From an uncultured Alphaproteobacteria bacterium (GTDB lineage Bacteria; Pseudomonadota; Alphaproteobacteria; Rs-D84): a DNA stretch of 58,586 nucleotides. Both the position numbers and the translations under genes were made by a program. The stretch is taken from positions 1-58,586 of the forward strand of contig CALXMR010000013.1 of assembly GCA_944389525.1 (NCBI GenBank). Reading direction: 5' to 3'. Below the pieces are notes generated by a model. That model made no database searches. It was not told where the DNA came from and was given only the letters and a program-made list of their open reading frames with translations. Within the stretch, counting starts at the first letter, position 1; each line of letters begins with the position of its first letter. This document shows, piece by piece, positions 36,988-46,233 of the stretch.

Positions 36988-37562
36988 TTTGGCATTTGTG
37001 TTATAGCAGTTGATGGAACATTGCCTCCATTGTACGCAAACTTATGTGTATGCGTAGACAATTTCACGTTTTTGCCCGTCACTTCGCCTGTTGCTTTTAG
37101 CTCACCAGACGTGTTTATATCGCCATCAGCAGTTAAATTACCAGATGTTTTCATATCGCCAATAGCTTCAACATTACCATCTGCTTTCATGTTGCCAGTA
37201 CAACTTATATTCCCATTGTTTTTTACTTCGCCTGTTTGCTCTATATCGCTATTTAGAACTATTTTCTTATCATCGGTACTTGGGGCAGGCATAGAATTCT
37301 GATACAGAGCAGGTAATATCATTCCCATTCGTAGATCACCATTCGGCGATAAAACAACCACTTGTTCTCCAATTTTTAGGGGTATCCACGCCGACGTGCT
37401 TGGGGTTAACCATGGCAAATATCCTGTGGTTATTTCACCAATTTTTACCTGTGCTTTAGCTTTATCGTAGTCTACTGTTACAACTTTCCCCATACGCACT
37501 ATGTTGCTAACCCTGCGTAATAGCTCGTTAATTTGTCCCCCAAGTTCAATTGTTGTTATCAT
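36984..37562 (-). CDS. V: Baseplate spike protein V
   Basis: The 192-aa protein has the OB-fold start (INELLRRVSNIVRMGKVVTVDYDKAKAQVKIGE). A stretch of GN/GD-spaced repeats (NGNISCTGNMKADGNVEA) forms a triple beta-helix. The tip motif STHTHK matches the iron-binding HxH of P2 gpV. It pierces the outer membrane on contraction. Confidence 0.92.
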   Translation of the reverse strand: MITTIELGGQINELLRRVSNIVRMGKVVTVDYDKAKAQVKIGEITTGYLPWLTPSTSAWIPLKIGEQVVVLSPNGDLRMGMILPALYQNSMPAPSTDDKKIVLNSDIEQTGEVKNNGNISCTGNMKADGNVEAIGDMKTSGNLTADGDINTSGELKATGEVTGKNVKLSTHTHKFAYNGGNVPSTAITQMPN

Positions 37563-37986
37563 TGTGTGTTTCCGTCATGTATGTAAGAGAATATTCTAAT
37601 AACACAGCTCCATATATTTTGTTACCGTCAATATTATGTTCTACTTGGGTGCGTTTAAAACGCAAAATCGCATTTTTTCTATTTGGTATTGTCCAACCAT
37701 CCAAAGAATTTTCTATGTTTTCGGCTATATTGTCTAATATGTTATCCAAATTTTCACGACCACTAGATATCGCCTCTATGTATATTTCTAATTCACGAGT
37801 TAATTCCCCACACCCGTCAGTATCCCAACGTTCTGTTATAATCTGTTCATTGTTCGTATAAACCAAAATTGCAGGCAAATCTTGGTCGAACATAGGAATT
37901 GAACGACCAGAAAATATTTTTACGTTTGGAACTTTTTTAAGCTGTTCTGCTATTTTATCCCGAATGTCTGATCTTGGGTGTGTCAT
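37546..37986 (-). CDS. Probable tail terminator / minor tail protein
   Basis: The 146-aa protein begins IRDKIAEQLKKVPNVKIFSGRSIPMFDQDLPAILVYTN. Together with the WDTDGCGELTRELEIYIEAIS strand, this has the shape of lambda gpU-type tail terminators. Position between connector and baseplate agrees. It overlaps V by 17 bp and the connector by 4 bp. Confidence 0.65.
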   Translation of the reverse strand: MTHPRSDIRDKIAEQLKKVPNVKIFSGRSIPMFDQDLPAILVYTNNEQIITERWDTDGCGELTRELEIYIEAISSGRENLDNILDNIAENIENSLDGWTIPNRKNAILRFKRTQVEHNIDGNKIYGAVLLEYSLTYMTETHNDNNN

Positions 37987-38315
37987 GCTGTTTCGTGTAG
38001 TACTAGTTTTCTTGATCCAGGTATATGATGCTCTATATCAATAACTTGATATTCTATGTCCCAAATCTTTACATAATCACCTTGTAATGGTGTCGGATAT
38101 TCTGGCGGAAAATTTACAAGTCGCACAAAAAGTACTATTTTTGCGCTAGATATATCTGCACCAGCGTTTTTTAATTCAACTTCCATATAACTTTTATGAA
38201 AGTCACCAATTATTTCAAACGGAAGAAAAGCCTTATTCTTTGGGCGGTACATTACTCGCCGCCCAAAGATTGCCATATTTGGTTTATTAACAAAGTTATC
38301 AAAATCAAATGGCAT
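37983..38315 (-). CDS. Head-tail connector (lambda FII-like)
   Basis: The 110-aa protein resembles head-tail attachment proteins: RVMYRPKNKAFLPFEIIGDF, the VEL strand and IWDIEYQVIDIEHHIPGSRKLVL. It lies between capsid and tail genes, the right place for a stopper or connector. Confidence 0.65.
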   Translation of the reverse strand: MPFDFDNFVNKPNMAIFGRRVMYRPKNKAFLPFEIIGDFHKSYMEVELKNAGADISSAKIVLFVRLVNFPPEYPTPLQGDYVKIWDIEYQVIDIEHHIPGSRKLVLHETA

Positions 38316-38316
38316 T

Positions 38317-39270
38317 TTATGAACCTGATTTTGTCAGAGTTACTTGACAAGCGTGTTGCCAATAGCCGTATCCAACGTTGCGCCATGTATCTACTCCATA
38401 CTGGTGGGCATCGTTATCAAATTCATATTCTGAACCCTCGGCCTTGGCTTTTACTTGTACCTTTGTTTCTTCCTGACGGATAAATGCTTTTACATCACCG
38501 TCCGCTCGAAAAACATAGATTTTACTTCCATTCAAACGTGGATTTGCCGCAACAGCGATATCCAAATCTGCCAAAACCTTTACAGGGTTAGTTGCACCAC
38601 CTGTAGTCAATGGAACCGCCAGCGCAGCTTTGGCTACGAACCACAAATTTACTGGAACCATCACAACAAAACGAGTTGCGTTTTCATTTGTTGGTTCACC
38701 TTGATCATCCTTAAAACTGATAATTTGCTGAATACCTGCCAATATCGCCTCACGCAATGCGGCTTCAGTTGGTGCGGTTACTGTGCCAACCTCCCCATTG
38801 ATACCTGCTGACATCAAATTAAAGTCTATTTTATTTGATTGTACACCGGACTTACCCTCTTTGTGATTTTCTGCAAAGAAAGGTTTCCCGTCATAGCATT
38901 CGCCTGTTTCGCCATTTATTATCAGTTTAGATAATAACAATGCCCAATGAGAATTTGTACGTGTGGCCAATTCACCAATACGGGCTTTGATTTGACCAGT
39001 TTTATCACGGCGCAAATGTTTTACAGGAATATCTAATGTGGCCTCAAAATGCTTATTCTCAATTGAGATACCGTTAGATGTAAAACCCTTAGAATGACGA
39101 CCTCCAATCCATTCACGCATTACTGGACTTTGTCCAATCCAAGCGTATTCTTCACTGTCTTGATCTGAAGTAAAATAGTTAGAAATAGCGGTAATCCATT
39201 CCATACCGCTGTTTTCATTTAAACGTTTATAAAATTCACCGATAATCGCTCGGCTAGATAATCTATTCAT
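38317..39270 (-). CDS. Major capsid protein (Mu gpT-like)
   Basis: The 317-aa protein matches the Mu gpT type rather than lambda E. It begins with short helices around ISNYFTSDQDSEEYAWIGQSP. WIGGRHSKGFTSNGISIENKHFEATLDIPVKHLRRDKTG follows (about 54-93), then LLINGETGECYDGKPFF near 130. It lies after a lambda-type portal and protease, so the head module is a hybrid. Confidence 0.85.
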   Translation of the reverse strand: MNRLSSRAIIGEFYKRLNENSGMEWITAISNYFTSDQDSEEYAWIGQSPVMREWIGGRHSKGFTSNGISIENKHFEATLDIPVKHLRRDKTGQIKARIGELATRTNSHWALLLSKLIINGETGECYDGKPFFAENHKEGKSGVQSNKIDFNLMSAGINGEVGTVTAPTEAALREAILAGIQQIISFKDDQGEPTNENATRFVVMVPVNLWFVAKAALAVPLTTGGATNPVKVLADLDIAVAANPRLNGSKIYVFRADGDVKAFIRQEETKVQVKAKAEGSEYEFDNDAHQYGVDTWRNVGYGYWQHACQVTLTKSGS

Positions 39271-39290
39271 CGTTAACCTCCATTAACGTT

Positions 39291-39758
39291 TTATGGTTGT
39301 ACATCTTCCCCTGTGGTTTCTTCGGGTTCTTCAGATATTGTTGTTGCCTTTGCAATATTTAAGAAATCAAATGAAACAACAGCGTTTTTATCGTCTTCTA
39401 AACGGATTATGGTTCCGAAATATGTACCACCACTTTCTTCTAAACTGAAAGTATTGTCATCTGTTACATATACACTAGAACCTATTTTTTCCTGTGTAAT
39501 GCTTTCAAATTCCAATACGATCTTTCCGGACACCTTGACATCTACCTTTATATCCCCATCTGCACCGTTTGTATTATCTGCAGAATCCAGGGCAATCCCC
39601 ATTAAAGTATCGCCTACTTGAAAAGAACGACCGTAACCAGTTGCGGAACAACCAACAACAGCACCCTTAAAAATCTTTTCACCTGCGGCAACAGAAACAG
39701 CATTACTATCCGTCTGCGTTTCAAATATACGAGTCACATCTTCTGTAAGTTTTGCCAT
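39291..39758 (-). CDS. Head decoration-type protein
   Basis: The 155-aa protein is a beta-rich protein (AAGEKIFKGAVVGCSATGYGRSF, GIALDSADNTNGADGDIKVDV) with an acidic end. It has the layout of DUF2190/decoration proteins between protease/scaffold and capsid genes. It likely binds the capsid outside. Confidence 0.7.
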   Translation of the reverse strand: MAKLTEDVTRIFETQTDSNAVSVAAGEKIFKGAVVGCSATGYGRSFQVGDTLMGIALDSADNTNGADGDIKVDVKVSGKIVLEFESITQEKIGSSVYVTDDNTFSLEESGGTYFGTIIRLEDDKNAVVSFDFLNIAKATTISEEPEETTGEDVQP

Positions 39759-39760
39759 AT

Positions 39761-40195
39761 TTATTCCCCTTTATTTTGAATTTTTATTTGACCATTTTCT
39801 TGAGCGATGAAATATGCAACAAAAGCTTCTTTATCACCGTCAAATTCTTTACGAATTTCCGCCTTTGTGTTCCACTCGTGTTCTGCACGCTCTGTTGCCG
39901 TAGCTCCAACGAAAGAAGGTGCTACAACTTTTGCGCTAGGAGATATTTCTGGTAAATTCTCTTCCGCCTTTTTTAAACTCGCAAGGTAATCGTTACCTTT
40001 AGCTTTTTCTGCTTTTACGATTTCCAATGCTAATTTTTCGGCGGTCATTTCTGGATCTGCTTTCGCTTTTGCCAACAAATCTTCATGTCCAGCAACAGCA
40101 ACCTCTTCCAGAGCCAACAATCTGGCACGTTCAGCAGCCGCCCCCTCAGAACGATACGCATCGATCTGTTCCTGTGTAATGGCTTGTTTGTCCAT
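39761..40195 (-). CDS. Nested scaffold protein (Nu3-like)
   Basis: ATG 40195 lies in frame inside the protease gene and follows AAAGGAG with 8-nt spacing, a stronger site than expected by chance inside a coding sequence. The 144-aa product MDKQAITQEQIDAYRSEG... is helical and highly charged, as lambda Nu3. The protease and scaffold thus share one C-terminus. Confidence 0.75.
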   Translation of the reverse strand: MDKQAITQEQIDAYRSEGAAAERARLLALEEVAVAGHEDLLAKAKADPEMTAEKLALEIVKAEKAKGNDYLASLKKAEENLPEISPSAKVVAPSFVGATATERAEHEWNTKAEIRKEFDGDKEAFVAYFIAQENGQIKIQNKGE

Positions 40196-41017
40196 TTTTT
40201 GTACTCCTTTGTTTTGTTCAATAAGTTCTGCCAAGGTACTTTCATAGTCGCCAAGTGCATCCGCCATCCCTACATTGACGGCAGCAGGTCCCATCAAAAC
40301 ACCGCCTTGTCCGAAATCCTTTTTTACGGTTTCCGGTGCCAAACCTCGGTATTTTGCAACAGCATCTATGAATTCTGATTCCAAATCATCAAGCTCAGCT
40401 CTGATTGTTTCGACTCCCTCTGCTGTACGTGGGTCAGGTCGTTTTTTCTTTGCGTTAGTAGAAACAATTTCTATATTTTTATATCCATCTGCATCTGGCT
40501 GCTCTTGAACAGACACTGTTGAAACAACTCCTATACTTCCCAATAAAGCCGTTCTTTGAGCAACAATTCGTTTCGTTGCTGAAGCAAGCCAATAAGCCGC
40601 AGAACAGCAGTTGCGCCCAACGTATGCCCAAACTTTTTTACATTCACATGCCTGGCGAATAATAGCAGCCATTTCAGACGGTCCAACTGCAACACCACCA
40701 GGGCTGTCTATATCTAATAAAATTGAATGAATGGACTTATCATCAAGTGCTGTTTGTATATCACGAGCCAAAACGTCCAAACTTGTTCCGCCCATCAATA
40801 GAGTGAATAAATCGAACCTAGCCGTGATAATCCCCTTAATGGGAATTACGGCAACACCATCTCGTATTGTTGTTGTAAACGAATGTTCTAACGGCTTTTG
40901 TGAAAACAAAGAGAGCCCCGATTGGAGCTCTCTTATATTCGCATCCATATTTTGAAATGTTTGTGGTTCTATCGCCCAATGTTTAGCAATTATTTGCAAA
41001 TCATTCCTCTTCTTCAT
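39761..41017 (-). CDS. Prohead protease (S49/SppA type) fused to scaffold
   Basis: The 418-aa protein has an N-terminal S49 peptidase (about 45-260): ILLDIDSPGGVAVGPSEMA near residue 99 and catalytic Ser in RNCCSAAYWLAS near 140. This matches lambda gpC. The C-terminal third (about 275-418) is charged and helical, a scaffold. An internal start makes the scaffold alone (39761-40195). It overlaps the portal gene by 17 bp. Confidence 0.9.
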   Translation of the reverse strand: MKKRNDLQIIAKHWAIEPQTFQNMDANIRELQSGLSLFSQKPLEHSFTTTIRDGVAVIPIKGIITARFDLFTLLMGGTSLDVLARDIQTALDDKSIHSILLDIDSPGGVAVGPSEMAAIIRQACECKKVWAYVGRNCCSAAYWLASATKRIVAQRTALLGSIGVVSTVSVQEQPDADGYKNIEIVSTNAKKKRPDPRTAEGVETIRAELDDLESEFIDAVAKYRGLAPETVKKDFGQGGVLMGPAAVNVGMADALGDYESTLAELIEQNKGVQKMDKQAITQEQIDAYRSEGAAAERARLLALEEVAVAGHEDLLAKAKADPEMTAEKLALEIVKAEKAKGNDYLASLKKAEENLPEISPSAKVVAPSFVGATATERAEHEWNTKAEIRKEFDGDKEAFVAYFIAQENGQIKIQNKGE

Positions 41018-42563
41018 CGTTATCCTTTCCTATGGTTTCTGTTAATCCTGCCTCAGTTCGAAGTCTTTGTTCCTTGGCACGCTGAACATGTTTAACTTCC
41101 CAAGAACCACCTGTTATTTGTGCAGTTTCTTCTTCAAGTGTTGAAACACCTAAACGAACACGATAGTCAGCAGCACGAATTTCTTTCAACTGATCTATTT
41201 GTCCACGTGGAGGTCCTATCCACTCTGTTCCTAAATATGCAGCTCTTACAAATGGATCAGAAAAGAACCCCGGTGCTTCAATTATCCCTTTTGCCACAGC
41301 CTCAGTTATTACCATCTCATATACGGGTTGGCAAAACTGACTAGCCATCCAGATACGCCTTGTACTGAACGTTTTCCACGCCTCAACCAATGCCGCCTGT
41401 GCTGCTGAATAACTTGCTGTAAAATGCTTTATCAGTATTTCAAACGGTAATTCCAACGCAACACCGATTTGTCGCAAAATTGATTGTACAAAACCGTCAA
41501 ACGCTTGGTTTGGGCGTTTTGGGTCTGCTATCTCTATCTCTTCATTTGGTTGCAGATCCAGAATTGCGCCCGGCGACATTTTATAGTCGCTGTTTTTGGT
41601 ATTGGTCGGCTGGTCATTAACCCCCAGGGGTACCATTGGTGCCATTCCTGTTTCACTTTCTGTTTTCACAAATATTGTGAACATAGACGATATGACGGCC
41701 GCCATAATTTCCGCCTCAGTATATCTATCTAATTGTTTAAGGCTTTCAATTACAGGCGCCAAATATGGTATTCCACGTGTCAAACCTGGCCTTATTCTTG
41801 AAAATATGTGCAACATTTGCCTATGCCCATCAGAATCAAACGCAGAGATTCTACTAAATGCCAAAACGCCTTTATCGTGATCATCAGGGTGACGATTTGC
41901 TACATGATAGGCAACTGGCGCACCGTCTGAATCTATTTCAACACCTGCCACAATATTTTCATTATAAGTTTCTGGATCGGCTATGCGATCAGCTTCTATT
42001 ACTTGTAAACTAGTTCCAAAAGGATTACCTAGCCTTGTTTTATACTTACGTAGTACAAACACATCGCCAGATTCTAAGCAAGACCGCAATACCAACGATT
42101 GCATTTCTGCAAAAGTCTGTCCACGTGTGATATCGCAATCTCGGCTATTTGCCCATATTTGAAAAATACGTTCCGCATCTGCCTCCCACTTTTCCATAGC
42201 CTCATCTGTCTTGAGATATGGGCGCAAAATATTTCTATCTATATGCGATTGAGGTTTCAACCCCGTGCCAATAACATTGGTTATTACAGTATTTACAGCC
42301 CCGCAAGCCAATGGTGCGTTTCTGAGCAAATCTCTTGATCTATCTCGTAAAACAGGCAAATCATCTAGAGAAACATTATCCGCAGAACCACTAGTTGGAT
42401 ACCACGTTGTTGTCTGTCTTCTGTCTTTTCTAGCACCTGTATACCCTCCCAACATAGCCAATTGAGTGCGAGCTTGCCATCTTTTAAGCGCAGTCTGTGG
42501 CGATATGATTGCAATCGCCTTATCTACAATGGTTTGTTTAGGTAATGTAATTTTGCTATTCAT
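41001..42563 (-). CDS. Portal protein (lambda gpB family)
   Basis: The 520-aa portal has the lambda-family markers LRDRSRDLLRNAPLACGAVNTVITNVIGTGLKPQ (about 70-103), SCLESGDVFVLRKYK near 165 and FTASYSAAQAALVEAWKTF near 385. It forms the dodecameric DNA gate and docks the terminase. The length is typical. Confidence 0.92.
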   Translation of the reverse strand: MNSKITLPKQTIVDKAIAIISPQTALKRWQARTQLAMLGGYTGARKDRRQTTTWYPTSGSADNVSLDDLPVLRDRSRDLLRNAPLACGAVNTVITNVIGTGLKPQSHIDRNILRPYLKTDEAMEKWEADAERIFQIWANSRDCDITRGQTFAEMQSLVLRSCLESGDVFVLRKYKTRLGNPFGTSLQVIEADRIADPETYNENIVAGVEIDSDGAPVAYHVANRHPDDHDKGVLAFSRISAFDSDGHRQMLHIFSRIRPGLTRGIPYLAPVIESLKQLDRYTEAEIMAAVISSMFTIFVKTESETGMAPMVPLGVNDQPTNTKNSDYKMSPGAILDLQPNEEIEIADPKRPNQAFDGFVQSILRQIGVALELPFEILIKHFTASYSAAQAALVEAWKTFSTRRIWMASQFCQPVYEMVITEAVAKGIIEAPGFFSDPFVRAAYLGTEWIGPPRGQIDQLKEIRAADYRVRLGVSTLEEETAQITGGSWEVKHVQRAKEQRLRTEAGLTETIGKDNDEEEE

Positions 42564-43659
42564 TATAAAGCCTACTAAAAATAAGCTTGGTCATTGCTAC
42601 AGTTACCGCATTACCAAGCATTTTATACCTTTGATTATCTGAACAGCTCTCTGTCCAACCATCAGGAAACCCCTGCAGACGTTCACATTCCAACGGGGAT
42701 AAACGCCTTATAGTTAAGTTCCCATTTTGTATAAGAGACATTAGCTCTTCATAACCCAAGTCAACAACGCTCTGTCTTTTCTGTACAAGCATTATCCCGT
42801 GTCGGTCTTGAGTTGTCAGTGTAAAACTAGGATCACCAATATTCTTAAAACGTCTTCCATTTTGTCGTTTATTTATTCTATCTGGCGTTAGCACCGGTAC
42901 AGCATACAAACCTGTATGTGTAGCAAAACCACCACCATTTGATGTCAAACACACACTATTACCATATATCGATTTTATTCTTTCGCCTTGAGCGTTTCTT
43001 TTGGTTTCTTGAACGAGTTGATTTTCAACAACATACGTTCCGACTGAATCTCTTTTTTGTGCTGTAATGGTATTAACCGTTTGTCTTTGTAACCCAATAG
43101 TCTTTTTATCACATCCACAGATAGGGAATACCTTGGGTTCGGAAAATCCTCTAAGATGTCCGATAAAGTATATCCGCTCTCTATTTTGGGGTAATAGCCA
43201 GCTTGTATTAACAAGTTGCCATTCGCAGTCATAAAGCCCAATGTCGGCAATTTCTTGCAAGACTTTTTCAAAAGTCCGGCCGTTGTCGTTTGATAACAAG
43301 CCCTTGACATTTTCAAAGATAAAATGTGTTGGTCGTATTTTTCGGATAATCCGTATCGCCTCATAAAATAAGCAACTTCTTGTTCCGTCAAATCCTTTTC
43401 CTTTACCAGCGATTGATAAATCCTGACACGGGAATCCGAATGTAATAAGATCGATATGTCCAAGCTTTCTAAAAGATTTAATTGTTTTGACATCGCCTAA
43501 ACCCACAGCTTTTGGAAAATGCTTTTTATAAATCCTATTTGCATAAGTATCTATATCACTATAGAAATGACGTTTTATTGTTATACCACTTTGCTCTAGC
43601 CCCAGCGCAAAACCGCCTATTCCGGAAAACAAATCTAAATAATTTATGCTTTTTTTCAT
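42556..43659 (-). CDS. DNA cytosine-5 methyltransferase
   Basis: The 367-aa C5-methyltransferase shows motif I LDLFSGIGGFALGLEQSG near residue 7 and catalytic PCQ in GFPCQDLS near 75. ENVKG is near 115, QNRERIYFIG near 155 and motifs IX-X are at the end (RRLSPLECERLQGFPDG, NAVTVAM). ATG 43659 follows GATGGGG. It sits between gpW and portal with overlaps at both ends, so it is expressed with the head genes. No partner endonuclease is seen. Confidence 0.93.
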   Translation of the reverse strand: MKKSINYLDLFSGIGGFALGLEQSGITIKRHFYSDIDTYANRIYKKHFPKAVGLGDVKTIKSFRKLGHIDLITFGFPCQDLSIAGKGKGFDGTRSCLFYEAIRIIRKIRPTHFIFENVKGLLSNDNGRTFEKVLQEIADIGLYDCEWQLVNTSWLLPQNRERIYFIGHLRGFSEPKVFPICGCDKKTIGLQRQTVNTITAQKRDSVGTYVVENQLVQETKRNAQGERIKSIYGNSVCLTSNGGGFATHTGLYAVPVLTPDRINKRQNGRRFKNIGDPSFTLTTQDRHGIMLVQKRQSVVDLGYEELMSLIQNGNLTIRRLSPLECERLQGFPDGWTESCSDNQRYKMLGNAVTVAMTKLIFSRLYNE

Positions 43660-43670
43660 GTTTTTCCCCA

Positions 43671-43892
43671 TCAACATGGCGTTGCACCACGAACACGAAT
43701 TCCGCCACGACGTTTCTGGGTCACTTTGTTTTGGAGGTATTCTTCTCGTTGTTGCAATGCTATAAGGTCAGCTTTCCTAACTTTCTGACCATTATAGCTA
43801 GCCTCTTGAGCACCACTTAAAATGTCCGATATTGCCTGTTGTACTTCAATTAGTTGTTCCTCATAGGACTTTATTCTTGGTGTATCCGTCAT
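43671..43892 (-). CDS. Head-tail joining protein gpW
   Basis: The 73-aa protein matches lambda gpW: YEEQLIEVQQAISDILSGAQEASYNGQKVRKADL followed by LQQREEYLQNKV. It plugs the portal before tail joining. It overlaps TerL and abuts the methyltransferase. Confidence 0.85.
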   Translation of the reverse strand: MTDTPRIKSYEEQLIEVQQAISDILSGAQEASYNGQKVRKADLIALQQREEYLQNKVTQKRRGGIRVRGATPC

Positions 43893-45763
43893 TGTATTCC
43901 TCGACTTCTAACCGTTCGCCTGTGCATCACAATGTTTGATTGCTCCTCCAAAGGCACTATCGGTTTCTTTTTTGTTTTCATTTTCAATTCCGCAAGTCTA
44001 TCCGCACCCAAATCAAGATTTAGACGATAATTACGAACAAGACCTCGTAATGCCGCATATGCATAAACTCGACAATCTAAACCCTCGGTTCTAACCCCGT
44101 CTTTACGAGGGGTCCATTCTCTTATCAACCTGCCTTTACTGAGTTTTTTATGAACGACCTCATTGGTAACCTGTTCAAACCATTCTATTTCTCTATCGTA
44201 TGGGAAATGCCAAACACCTGGGCCACTACTGTCTTCAAGATGCAAACGACGCATCAAAATATCTTTAGCATCGTTGACTCCTATTACATATACTGGTTTT
44301 TGGGTTTTATAGCTTTTACTTGCGGTTGCCGGCCAAATAGGCTTACCTACACCACCAACACCTTTAATTGCCCAAACCCCATGTAAACGCCTGGCATAAC
44401 AATAGTTGATAACATAGTCGGTATAGTGACCACCACTATCTACGCATGTTGCAGATATATGCATATCCGGAGTATCTTTGCTGTGCGGATATGCACGACA
44501 AAGTATTTCGTCCAATTGTCCCCACAGTTCTGGTGAGCTTGGGTCACCATATAAGACTTGATAATCAATAGACCAAGATTCCTCACCACGTCCCCAACCG
44601 ACAATTTCTAACTCTAAACGGTTGTCTTGAACGTCAACACCGCAAGTCAGCACAACCACTCCTGCTGGCAAATCTTGCCCCCAACGTTCACGTCTTGCCA
44701 TTAAACTAGTCGGATCCACTTGTTCACCAGCCATATCCTGCCATGTTTCTGCCAATTTTGTGTTGGTCCACACCTGTAAACGTGACGGGTCGTCTTTGGA
44801 ATTCAGAAAATCTCGTGCAATTTCTGTCCAACTTGTCCATCCATGTGGAGAATATAACGACGATAGGTGAAAAGACGCAATTTTCTTGTTTTCTGGGTGA
44901 TGGGCAATCCATTTCCCTTTGCTAAGTATCTGATCTTTTTGCCAATCGTGCCATAAATCACCGCACTTCTCACACTTATAACACGCCTCTGTAAGTTTTT
45001 TAGGGTCAAACACCAAATTTTTCCAACGCAAAATTTGCATATGCCCACAACTCGGGCAAGGAACATAATAATAGCGTTGATCACCCTCTAAAAATGCTTG
45101 TTCTATTCTGCTCGCATCTTTAATTGTTGGTGTAGACACCATAAAAATCTTTCTATTACTAAACGTGGCGGTTCTTTGTACTGCTAAATCTACTGGATCG
45201 CCCTCTGAACCTGCATCGTCAGGGAATCCATCTACCTCGTCTAAGAAAAGGTAGCGAACTGGCATAGAACGTAATCCGACAGGCGAATTTGCACCTGTCA
45301 ATATCAGAATTCCACCCGGAAATTCTTTTAACAGTATTGTATTTCCGCTATCTTTTGCCCGTGGACTGCTTATTTTTTCTTTTAATACTGGGCAACTTTC
45401 AATGGCAGGATCAATACGCATTTTTGAATTGCGCTTTGCCATTTCAGTTGTTGGGTTTACAACCAGCATTGGTCCAGGTGCATTGCAAATGCAAAACCCC
45501 ATCCAATTGTTTCCGCACTCGGTTCCTCCGATTTGTGCGCCTTTCATCAAAATTACTCGTTCGCACGGATTATGCGGAGACAAACAATCCATGATTTCTT
45601 GTAAATAAGGCGTCCTAGAGGTTTGCCATTTTCCTGGTTCACTTGAAGCAATGCTGGACAAAATACGATTTTCATCCGCCCATTCACTAACCGTTAAATC
45701 TGGATCCGGCTTGAACCCTTGTGCAAAAGCATGCACAATAAAGCTATCATGATTCAGGTCCAT
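43889..45763 (-). CDS. Terminase large subunit (GpA family)
   Basis: The 624-aa motor and nuclease is of the lambda GpA family. Walker A-like ILMKGAQIGGTECGNNW near residue 68, Walker B YLFLDEVDGFP near 171 and the zinc pair CPSCGHM/CYKCEKCG near 235-260 are present. The nuclease domain lies in the C-terminal half (TCGVDVQDNRLELEIVGWGRGEE near 375). It cuts and packages DNA from cos-like sites. Confidence 0.94.
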   Translation of the reverse strand: MDLNHDSFIVHAFAQGFKPDPDLTVSEWADENRILSSIASSEPGKWQTSRTPYLQEIMDCLSPHNPCERVILMKGAQIGGTECGNNWMGFCICNAPGPMLVVNPTTEMAKRNSKMRIDPAIESCPVLKEKISSPRAKDSGNTILLKEFPGGILILTGANSPVGLRSMPVRYLFLDEVDGFPDDAGSEGDPVDLAVQRTATFSNRKIFMVSTPTIKDASRIEQAFLEGDQRYYYVPCPSCGHMQILRWKNLVFDPKKLTEACYKCEKCGDLWHDWQKDQILSKGKWIAHHPENKKIASFHLSSLYSPHGWTSWTEIARDFLNSKDDPSRLQVWTNTKLAETWQDMAGEQVDPTSLMARRERWGQDLPAGVVVLTCGVDVQDNRLELEIVGWGRGEESWSIDYQVLYGDPSSPELWGQLDEILCRAYPHSKDTPDMHISATCVDSGGHYTDYVINYCYARRLHGVWAIKGVGGVGKPIWPATASKSYKTQKPVYVIGVNDAKDILMRRLHLEDSSGPGVWHFPYDREIEWFEQVTNEVVHKKLSKGRLIREWTPRKDGVRTEGLDCRVYAYAALRGLVRNYRLNLDLGADRLAELKMKTKKKPIVPLEEQSNIVMHRRTVRSRGIQ

Positions 45764-46226
45764 TTAGAAAATCCACCAAATTTTCTAGGCTTTGCCTTAT
45801 TTCTTTACGAAGTATTTCTTTAATTTCATTGATATCCGTTTTCCCCACCAGCGCAGGCGCAATTCTGTCCGGAATTTTCAACAATTTATCTCTGGCAAAC
45901 CTTGCAGCCGTATACGCCTCCATTTCTGTTTGTTTTAACGGAATCAAAGCACCAGACTGTTTTTCATATTCCAGCTTTTTTAGAAGTGCCTCATAAATTT
46001 CTTTTTGTGCACGACTTATCTGGAATGAAGATGCGGCTTTGCTATCGCCACGGTCTGATTGAGCCTGTGCAGGATTTGTATTCATAGACCATTGACGGTC
46101 GGCAATTGCTGGATCAATTTTTCCGTCCGCCGTTGTTGATATGCGTCCTGTGGCTATTGCTTTACGAACAGCACCCTCAGTGACTTTTCGATGTTCGGCA
46201 TAAGCTCTGAGTGATAATAAAGCCAT
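45747..46226 (-). CDS. Terminase small subunit (Nu1-like)
   Basis: The 159-aa protein has an HTH start SLRAYAEHRKVTEGAVRKAIATGRI and a helical end with KEILRKEIRQSLENLVDFL. It recognises the packaging site. It overlaps TerL by 17 bp. A stretch QSDRGDSKAASSFQISRAQKE is the linker. Confidence 0.82.
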   Translation of the reverse strand: MALLSLRAYAEHRKVTEGAVRKAIATGRISTTADGKIDPAIADRQWSMNTNPAQAQSDRGDSKAASSFQISRAQKEIYEALLKKLEYEKQSGALIPLKQTEMEAYTAARFARDKLLKIPDRIAPALVGKTDINEIKEILRKEIRQSLENLVDFLNGPES

Positions 46227-46233
46227 TGTTTAA

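Noticed and set aside
42975..43493. 172-codon minus frame inside the cytosine methyltransferase
   Set aside because: Overlaps an unmistakable C5-methyltransferase in another frame; no independent signal.
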